Source: Toxotes chatareus (Eukaryota > Chordata > Actinopteri > Toxotidae). Taken from it: 64,000 nt of DNA. The notes below the pieces were generated by a model that saw only the letters and a list, made by a program, of their open reading frames with translations, did no database searches and was not told the origin of the DNA. The stretch covers positions 11,825,517 through 11,889,516 of the forward strand of contig CM028891.1 in the NCBI GenBank assembly GCA_016801885.1. Reading direction: 5' to 3'. A program made the position numbers and the translations under genes. This document shows positions 55,756-64,000 of this stretch, piece after piece. How positions within the stretch are numbered: position 1 is the first letter of the stretch; every line of letters starts with the position of its first letter.

Positions 55756-57880
55756 GAGAAAAAAAAAAAAAAAAAGCATTTTCAATTAGGGCATGGCGAA
55801 ATAGATTCAGACCACTTGATTTATAGTGCAAGACTAATTACACAAGCCTTTTTTTTTTGCCTAATGCAGTCAGAGCTGAGACTTAGCCTTGTACTTAAGG
55901 AGGTTATTGTCTTATGTTAAATGGCAGGCAGCGACATAGGCGAGGGCTGCAAGTTTTCATGTCCTTTAGAAAAGCTCTTTATAAAGACATGGAGGATAAC
56001 AGCAAACTGAGCCACTTTGATGAAGAGAACACTTGTCATATCTCAAGTTATTTTTTTATTTATTTATATAGATTTTTTAAAAATAATCTCAATCAAATGT
56101 CTGAGTTTATAACCTTTATGGAAAACTTCAAACAAGCCTAAGAATCATAAATTAAAGATTTAAATTCTATTCCCTAGACATCTGACATAAAACTAACATT
56201 AAAAAAAAAAAAAACAACAACATAGAATAGCCATCCGCTGCAATCACTGCTTTTATATACTATGCATAAGTGCAGATTATGTCATTTCCTTAAATGTTGC
56301 CACTAGCCTGTACCTCAGGGAAAGATAGGAAGGCTTAACAATAGGTACAAGCTACAGGCAGAGCACTGGGGCACACAGTACCTCATGAATATCATTAGCT
56401 GTGAGCTGAATTTGTATTACTTTGGGATTACATCTAACCCTGTAATGCAACCTGATTGTGATTGCGAACCGAAAATATGTAATAACATAATCATATGTAA
56501 AGTAAATGTAAAAATACAAATCATGTTGAGGCATTAAAACCATCCCAGTTGGTTGGTTCGTGGGGAGAGAAAGCATGGAGTCTGGATTTTTTCTCCTCAC
56601 AGGGGCATTTATATAGTTTAATTCAGTGTTCTACTTAATATAAACACATAATGAAAAAAAGACTAAGTACTAAATACATATGTAAGATGTCTTCATTGCC
56701 TCAGAACAAACAACCTGATAGGATTTCACTTCATGTTCAGGTAAATAGTGGCAAAAATAAACCTCCCTTCTCCTCAATTCTATAATGAAATGTACCAGAT
56801 GGCTTTCACAACTTCATCTATCCACTAAGCACACAATTATCCACCTACTACATTTCCTTGCTTGTATTTAAACAGTCTATAATTAATGCTACAAGGGACA
56901 GATGATCATGTAATTTAGTCAGCCTATATCTTAAATGGAAACATCTCCTAATGAAGGCGTTGTTGTGTTTATGCTCAAGTAGCAACACGGAAGTCAGTTC
57001 GTACCCTGTGACATCCCCTTCACCCAGAGACACTGGATCCCACAGTAGCAGAGGTGGCAGAAGCTGGGTGTCAAGTTGGGAATTTAAACACATTTTCCAT
57101 CGCTGAGCCTTCACATTATCACTTAAGACAGTCTACACCTCCCAATAGGTGCCATATCTAAGAAGAGAGACGAGAGTACGTGATGGCGTTTAAAGACAAG
57201 ACCCTGTTCAGTGTCGAATAATCAGGATTTCCTCAAGAATAAGACTTGTTGCACCACGCGATAATAATTAGGTCTTTAGACGCTGAAAAATTATGTGAAT
57301 ATCAGTCAATCAGTGTGTACAAGCTCCGTTATCTGCGTTTTACTGTCAACAGACATGGAGAGTGAACCCTGAAGATTTAAAATGTCTTTCACAGACTTCT
57401 GTAAACCATCACTTTTATGGTTTGCTTCTACATCAAACCACCAAAAAAACCCTTCGGAGAGAAATTCCGCATCAAATGCAGCATGAAGAAGCAATTATAT
57501 AACATCCTGTTGTTAGAAGCTGAAGTTATAATGAATATTCAAAATCATACTGTATTTATTAAAAATTTTTAATCCATGCAAATCACTATTACCACAGAAT
57601 TACTATTACTCATGTACAGTAAAAACATGGCATTGGCAGTTTGTGTAACTAAACGATGCCAGCATTATTGTCATGTGACCAACCAATCAGAAACCCACAA
57701 AACTACAGTGCCAACATCCAGGGTGATTTATTTACCTTTACCTGATTTCTGCAATACGGACCTAAGTTTGAAAGAACGTCACTAAGATGTGAAGTTGTTA
57801 AAAGGGTTTGGATTAAAACCATGCTCTGACACTGACACGAGGTTCCACTCTGATTTAATTTGAGAGCTGCTGATCAACCC
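55756..57880. other. AT-rich non-coding stretch, nothing recognised
   Basis: Poly(A) at about 55760-55775 and 56199-56213, a T-run at about 55850-55858 and TTTATTTATTTATA near 56056. Frames under 90 codons without domains. CGCGATAATAATTAGG near 57257 is a lone TAAT patch. Confidence 0.55.
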
Positions 57881-59110
57881 CGAGTTAAGGCCAACCGATC
57901 AGGATGCAGGTGTCAGTTCAGAGCTTAGCTGGAGGCGTAAACGCCACACTCCTCCTTAAGCAAGATGAAAGAATGTTCCGCTTGATACGTAACCTCCTAA
58001 ACACTTTGACGGATGTGATCGACCAACCCCCACTCACCCCCCACCCCCAAAGACGTGTTGTGACAACAGATGATCTGCTCAGGTAAAGCACCATCTTGCT
58101 TTTCAAAGTGCTTCACATTGCAACTCATCGTAAGAGGTTGATTTCAAAGTCACTGCTAGTCTGCAGCTCGACAGATTTCCTGCCCATGTGGATGTGTGGT
58201 GAAGTCACGCATGTCTTGGAGGCACAGGTGATAATAGGGCCTTAATCGCCCTGCTGGTTCTGCTTGTCCCTCTCAATGTCACATATCCGGATGAATGTGG
58301 TAAATATCAGCCCATGGTTGGAATAATGCCACTTTATCTGCTTTTGTCAGACCAAGGTCTTGGCCACATGAAGTGGGTGAAAGATGAAAGGTGTATGCAA
58401 CATTTGCAATTTTTAAAGCCAGTGTGCTGTATAATCACCAGGTTAATACTATTTGGATGGTGCAAGTTGGAAACTCTTGGATTAAAAATAAAGCTGAAAT
58501 GCGAAATGCATATTTTTGCATGCAAGATGTAAAGGCTTTCTAAACGAGAGGTGGCTGCTTTGAGGCTAATTAGCATTTCTGACAAGCAGGTGATCGGGGC
58601 AGACAAGTGTACAGAGCCAGAGGTCAATAGTTTTCTCAACAGTAATGCAATGTAATGTTTTTTCTTCCATATTTTTATGACATAAATATCAGTAAAGGAA
58701 GTTCCTCCAATGTGATGGTTTGATGGGGAAGGATCTTGGCAGAAACATGGTACCCCTGTCCCTCCGCTTACCCTCAACCAGTCTGGCTGTACCTCATTCA
58801 GCCATGCCTTACCAGCATCCCCGCTGTTCAATACCATCTCATTTGTCATGTATCAAACGCAAACTTCAACGTATTGCCCTCACATATGCTGTGGAAGAAG
58901 GAGCCTGCCACAGCGATGCTCTGGCTGCTGTCCAATCCTCAGCTGAATAAACACAAGGGCCATTTGCAGGTTGGCAGACACCGAGATGTCTGTCTTTCAA
59001 GGCAATCCACCTCCCTCCCTTCACTCCAGTTGACCCCTTCTCACTCAAACGCAAAGGTGAAGAGAAAGAGAAGAGGCAAGAGTTTACAACGGCGCAGTTC
59101 GCTCTGATCT
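57881..59110. other. Mixed non-coding stretch with chance frames including the longest in the window
   Basis: A C-run patch lies at about 58026-58049. A minus-strand frame over 58334-58849 is 171 codons, and plus-strand frames 58720-58950 and 58736-59107 overlap it in other phases. None shows a domain, signal peptide or repeat, and they contradict each other. GAGGCTAATTAGC near 58560-58572 is a palindromic TAATTA core. Confidence 0.45.
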
Positions 59111-60539
59111 CATGTACTACAGAGCTGCTGTGGTTGGCGACTGACTTGGATGACAGGAGTCTGCAGAATGTAGAGGAGGAGATGAAATGTCAAACTTTAG
59201 AGGACATTATATCAAAGGGATCATCTCAAATAGGATGAAATAGATGGTTTTGAATGATTAATCATGATAATAACAAATCCAGTCTGCAAACTGAGACACA
59301 GATTAAAATAAAAAGTAAATATTGATTCTCGGGCTAATTAACCAATTACACATCTATAAAGAATTCTGATATTTGATTATAATCATATCATCAAATGCTA
59401 TAGTAGCCCCAACCATGTCTTTGAGAAATTATGTTTATATACTACTAATTTGTTTTGCCAGTTAAATTGAATTGCTGCCTGGATTATGTTAAGTGGGAAC
59501 TTTGTTTTTCTTTTTTCTCCCAAGGAACAAAGTGCTGTGTTCTTATACTGCACTGAAGTTGTGAATGGTGGTTGTAGAAAATGGAGAACTTTGATACAGA
59601 AGAAAAGGATTTGCATACTGTGTCCCACGTGTGGTGCAACAGGTTTGTGCAGATGCACTTTGGTTAAGTAAACAGTTGGACATATTATTATAGTCATTTA
59701 TATTATTCACTTTCTGATGGAGAGAAGATTGAGACCACTCTCATGCGCGTCTATAGAATATAATGCTACAGCACTGCATTTCTGCATAAAATGTACTTTA
59801 ATTAAAAAACTGATAAGAACTGAATCAGGGCAGCGTTTTGTTTCCGTTAAAGCACATTTGCTGTAGTAGATAAATATAATTTCTAAGTGACAGTGGAGGG
59901 TAGAGCCGACCGCGAACTGCAAACAGACATATTTGCGTACATTTGTGAGAGCAGTGAATAAACTCAATGTTTCAGTGATGTATCCCTCTCTGTAAACTCC
60001 AGCACATTTCAAACGCTCAGAGGAAGACTCATGAAAAAACATGAGCACGGTAAATGCAGCTCGGTCCAACCCCCTTGGAAAAATGGCCACACGAAACAAC
60101 AAAAACTAAAACAAATGCTACTCTAAAGACACTGTCCTATTGTGTATTCATGACCAGGCTCTTGTTTGGAGATGGTCTTTCACTGACACAAAAGCAAGCA
60201 GGGTCTGCTGTTTCTGTCAGTTTAAACAAATAACAATGATGCAAAAGGAGTGCTTCCAGTGAATGTGAAATGCACTGCTGAATCACCAGTGGAGCCCCAC
60301 AATGGTTTGCCACGCATCACAACAGCCAGGACAGGCTCAATATTAACATTTCCTTTTGACACGTGGCAAAAGGTTTTCTTTAACCCATGGAGGTTGAATG
60401 GGAATCGGCGGATAATAAGAAATTAAAAGGTAAAGAGGACACAGGGGAAAGAGCGAGAGAGAAAGCCAAATCCTAGCCCCAGGGCTTAATGTTAGAACAC
60501 AATGGCCGCCAAAGCAGTAAAGGACTCGACATTTCTTAT
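59111..60539. other. Non-coding stretch, nothing firm
   Basis: AT-rich to about 59460 (GATTAATCATGATAATAAC near 59257), then mixed. Minus-strand frames 59398-59697 and 59707-60102 have no recognisable domains. Confidence 0.5.
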
Positions 60540-60800
60540 TCGCCCCCTCCCCTACTGCCACCTGCATTACAATTAACCTCATGGCAACCTTGAGGTCTCT
60601 GATTAGTGATGGCCTATTGTCTCGATCCCATTAATGCTTGGCCCCCACTCTGCCCTCAGCGCACTTGCGTCAACAAATCAAACCCAGTTTCCGGCAGGGT
60701 CTTTTACTGCAGGGAGCTGGCCTCTAATATGGGATGGCTAACCAAGGGATGGCTGCAGAGGGGGCCTGCAGAGAGCTGCTGTGTAGGTACCTGTGACCTG
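60540..60800. promoter_or_regulatory. Candidate conserved-type non-coding block
   Basis: Contains ACAATTAACC, the imperfectly symmetric ACCTCA-ATGGCAACC-TGAGGT region (arms at 60576-60581 and 60591-60596, with an RFX-half-like GGCAAC inside), CTGATTAGTGATGG and CCATTAATGC. Repeat-free. Enhancer function is inferred. Confidence 0.33.
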
Positions 60801-61849
60801 TGATCAGGTAACACTGAGGCTTAAGAGCATCCTAAGAGTCACTGCAAATATATATTGTATTGACAAATGCCATATGCTGCTATATTTACTCCCAGAGTCA
60901 CAGGAAATCAACAAAACAATAAAGATAACTGGAAAAATACACCAGGAAATGTCACTTTTCTCTGCCCCTGATAATGACAACTACACTGACAACTGCAAAC
61001 ATGTAAAAAAAAAATGCAGTCTTATGCAGTCTTAGCTGCGCACCAATGATACACCGAAGAAGTGAAAGACATCGAAATGGGAGCGTTCAAAGAATTAAAA
61101 GCACACCAGATGTTGGGAACCCCTCAAGGAATAAACCGACACATTAAACATAATATCACCTCACGCACTGGAGTGCAATCACTGGTTCTCTCCGGGGAGC
61201 TGTTACACTATGTGTTGCTGCCACAGTTTAAATCTCAAGAACTAGAAACTAATGCGGCACAGACGGAGTTGGCCCACGCAAAGAGTACACTTGGGAGCCC
61301 CGGCTGGCTTGGGAGCTCAGTGTAGAAAGCAAAAACTGTGTTTCTGTTTGTATCAAGTTAAAAAATCAACTCGGAGTAGCTGTATCTGATATCATTGGGG
61401 AGAAAAACATCAAATCACTTTATGTAAGCTTCCCGCCATCAACGCAGTAGTCAGTAAATCTGCCTTTAAGCGTCTGTCGTCCGATTTCACTGCCTGTTCT
61501 TTCTTAAATCACACACATCTCTGCTGCGACAATGGCAAATTATTCACACAGCATTAATACTAAGACAGATGCATCACTTGGGTTCAAGACAGGTGCCAAA
61601 ATGTCAGAGAGGTTCAAAGATGATCTTGCTATTACTGAAAAAAAAAAATCATCATAATTAGTAAAAGTAGCTTCAAAACATCACGAATGACATTATCAAA
61701 ACAAACAGTCATCAGGTGTAATGCATATTTATCACTTTACTGATGAGATTAACTGAAAACCACCTTAGTAGTCTTAGCCACTGAAAGTTAAAAGTTTCTG
61801 TTGATGGTGTTGAGTTTGTGTGATGAGGCAGTTAAGTTGAAAATGAAGA
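60801..61849. other. Non-coding stretch, nothing recognised
   Basis: Frames of 80-87 codons without domains, short A-runs (about 61006-61015, 61639-61648). No repeat family recognised. Confidence 0.55.
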
Positions 61850-61854
61850 ACAAA

Positions 61855-61916
61855 TTACAATAATGTCTTTATAATGAATTGTAATTACTGCAATTATTAT
61901 ACTGTAATTATTGTAA
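61855..61916. repeat. AT-rich inverted repeat with TAATTA cores
   Basis: Arms TTACAATAAT (61855-61864) and ATTATTGTAA (61907-61916) pair perfectly. Between them GTAATTACTGCAATTATT supplies further TAATTA-type cores. Could fold or act as a homeodomain cluster. Composition alone makes chance symmetry plausible. Confidence 0.6.
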
Positions 61917-61919
61917 ATA

Positions 61920-63659
61920 CCAAATGTTTAGTATTCATGTTTGTGGAGGTATGATAATGAACTGTCTTGTGTAAAGTATTGAACTTAACTTCTGTTATTT
62001 ATAGGGTCTGTTAGGTTGTACATCAATAAGAAGATTTGATTGGTTGAGTATGTAGAGCTTGTTTTGAACATTATCAAACTTATGCTATGCAAGGAACATA
62101 CTGTAGATGTATATGGACTTCACACAGTGTTTAAAGGTGAGTACAAGTTGCTCACAGTTCTTCAGGGTTCTGCTTTTTCTAATTTTCTTATACAATATTT
62201 GAGACAAGTCAATTTTATTGGACATATGGCCTTTGGGTTTAAATCAAGCTGGCTTGGGGGTGTTGGTGTTGTAGCGTAGCACGAGTTCACTTTGTCATCA
62301 TTTCTCCTGCTCGTTAATGTCGCAGACAACATGTTAATACTTTTTTTTCCTATCGTGGGTCGTAGTGGAACAGAGCAGACAGAATGCATTTTTAAATGAG
62401 ACACATGGAGTTACATTTGCACTAAACATTTCTGTTTATTGTTTGTAGCTGTTTATCATTTGATCCTCCTCAGTTGTACTTGCTTTCTGCTGTTTAGACT
62501 CGGAACTGCTGAAACCGTATGAGGGTGTGTTATTGGCTTATGAAAATGGGAAGGTGCCAAATAGGGTGGAGTTGGAGGGGTGTTGATTTGTTTGTCAGTA
62601 TTTGCCTAAAATGTAGTTTTTGTAATTCAGTTGTGAATGTGTGGATACTGTGTGGACCTATCTTATTTTAGTTATTAGCTTCTTCACTGGAACCTACATT
62701 TTCTTGAATAGTGGAAAGAGCTGTTTTAGCCTTCATTCTTCTTCTTGTTCTTCAGAATTTATGCATGTAAATATGTGAGGAGGGAAAAGGAAAAGGGTTT
62801 ATGGGAAGTCTGTCCAAAATTTTAAGAGACACTGGCCCTAATGATACCAGCTTTTTGATAACATAATAATGATACACTGATCTGTTAAAATTCAGAGACA
62901 TCTGATTAGTTTCATAGAAATGAATGTTCAGCATCTTCAAAAGAAATCACAAACAAGACCAGCCGAGAGAACATAACTATCTGGAGCTTTCCGCTTGTAA
63001 TTGCTTAGTTTGAATTTTTGTAGTTGAAAATTAGCACCAGCTTTCTAGGATCTTCTGCAGGATTCATTTGTTTTATGATGGCACTAATGGCCATGCAAGC
63101 TCCACAGCTAGACTCTAGAAGAAGGAAGGGGTCAATTTATTCCAGCTTTAGAGAAAAGAGTGCCGTTTCGGAGCTTTTTGTTCATCTCCGTCATTGTTAG
63201 CTCAAAGCCACTTAGACTGTTGTTCAGTCCATGTAACTAGTCATTAGATGGGCAATTCACATATCACATTTAACTTCTAAACTGTTCACTTCTGGGTTTG
63301 CCGTCAAGTATCCTCAAGTGTCACAATCTGATGGGATGATTGATCAAAGCAGAAATGTGTCATCCTGAATTTTTTAGATTTAGTAGCTTACTGTCAGGTT
63401 AGAAGATGTTCCAGATGTTACAAAGCTTCTTCTTCTCAGTATTTTTTTCTTCTCACTGAAAACCATAATGCAGTTATATGAAGAGCGTTTGTGGCTGAAA
63501 CACAAAGTGGAGTATTTGAGGACAACAAATGATCACTGCCTTCATGGATTTAAATGAGTTGCAGATGAAGATGTCACTGCATCTTCATCAAGGTCTGAGC
63601 AGGACTTAAAAAACAGAGGAGATTCCATAGATTCACAGGATGTTTTTGTTTTTCTCCAG
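61920..63659. other. Non-coding stretch ahead of a possible exon
   Basis: Mixed sequence. A long pyrimidine run ending TTCTTCAG at about 62755 looks like an acceptor but no supported exon follows. TGATTGAT at 63338-63345 overlaps ATCAAAG (63343-63349), a PBX-HOX-like plus TCF/LEF-like pair. No repeats recognised. Confidence 0.45.
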
Positions 63660-63898
63660 TAGAAGAAGACAGACCCATTAAGCATTTAATTCAGCCTGGC
63701 CCAGGTGTGTGTGTCTGCCCAGCTAAGCAATACAACAGTTACACCATTTATGGACTGTCCAGTGTGCAGGTGGCAGAAAAACTTCTGGGGCACACCTGCC
63801 AGCTGATTCAACCATTAGACTACGCACCACACTGTCTACAGGCCCAGTCCCCTGAGGATGTCCCTCACCATGCAGGTGCAGAGACGGAGAAACTGTGA
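63660..63898 (+). other. Possible terminal coding exon (unrecognised)
   Basis: A good acceptor (TGTTTTTGTTTTTCTCCAG) ends at 63659. In one phase (codons from 63662) the sequence stays open for 78 codons to a TGA at 63896-63898. It includes QYNSYTIYGLSSVQVAEKLL and is moderately Cys/His-containing. No family was recognised. No poly(A) signal is visible before the window ends. It may be the last exon of a plus-strand gene whose other exons are unseen, or a chance frame. Confidence 0.2.
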
Positions 63899-64000
63899 TT
63901 GATGACTCCAGACTGAGCAATTTCTTCCTCAAAAATCTCTTTTATCGAGTGTGAATGAAACAACTGGATGCAGGAACTCTGGTGTTTATGCCACAATATA
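63899..64000. other. Window end, nothing recognised
   Basis: Short remainder without signals. No AATAAA was seen downstream of the candidate exon inside the window. Confidence 0.6.

Noticed and set aside
58334..58849. Longest open frame (171 codons, minus strand)
   Set aside because: No recognisable domain, overlapped by plus-strand frames in other phases, no splice or promoter context. Frames of this size are expected by chance in 64 kb.
1..64000. CRISPR array, prophage, operon or insertion sequence
   Set aside because: No direct-repeat/spacer pattern, no packed genes and no bacterial signals. The sequence is clearly eukaryotic.

Overview
This 64 kb window looks like vertebrate nuclear DNA, most probably from a ray-finned (teleost) fish. 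It is AT-leaning, has no operon-like gene packing and no long open frame, and carries a decayed Tc1/mariner copy of a type common in fish. It also has at least four copies of a short inverted-repeat element with teleost-type TAATCGAC-like ends, plus many CA/GT, GA and homopolymer tracts. The organism and locus cannot be named from the sequence alone.

I find no protein-coding gene I can support. The longest open frames (about 145-171 codons) have no recognisable domain and unconvincing composition, and they behave like chance frames. Two exon-like segments are reported as weak candidates: 3328-3394 (strong acceptor and donor, open in one frame) and 63660-63898 (strong acceptor, 79 open codons to a stop). 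A fibronectin-III-like peptide at about 55618-55755 is weaker still. No tRNA, rRNA or known microRNA was recognised. The window is therefore either a gene desert or part of a very large intron.

Layout: most of the window alternates between (a) low-complexity or AT-rich filler and (b) blocks of 150-900 bases that are balanced in composition, free of simple repeats and rich in homeodomain (TAAT), POU-octamer, SOX, PBX-HOX, RFX and nuclear-receptor motifs. The second type resembles the conserved non-coding elements that surround vertebrate developmental regulators. The best blocks are near 1960-2180, 2960-3260, 5940-6190, 11700-12560, 15700-16010, 19580-20150, 22370-22800, 28080-28230, 29750-30470, 33330-33830, 34590-35130, 35850-36240, 39640-40125, 40600-41240, 45530-45840, 47190-47310, 48400-49660 and 60540-60800. 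Calling them regulatory is inference: no alignment could be run.

Mobile DNA is modest: a Tc1-like relic at 33935-34512 with a broken minus-strand transposase, and four copies of a MITE-like family at 16521, 26784, 42721 and 51000. Several precise motif matches are worth testing: a canonical SOX-POU composite (2073-2086), an RFX X-box abutting a SOX/TCF site (35301-35319), a nuclear-receptor palindrome (3172-3198), an inverted GATA pair (6025-6038), a PBX-HOX site (49587-49596) and four CTCF-like sites. If the window is one regulatory landscape, these would act together on a developmental gene outside it.
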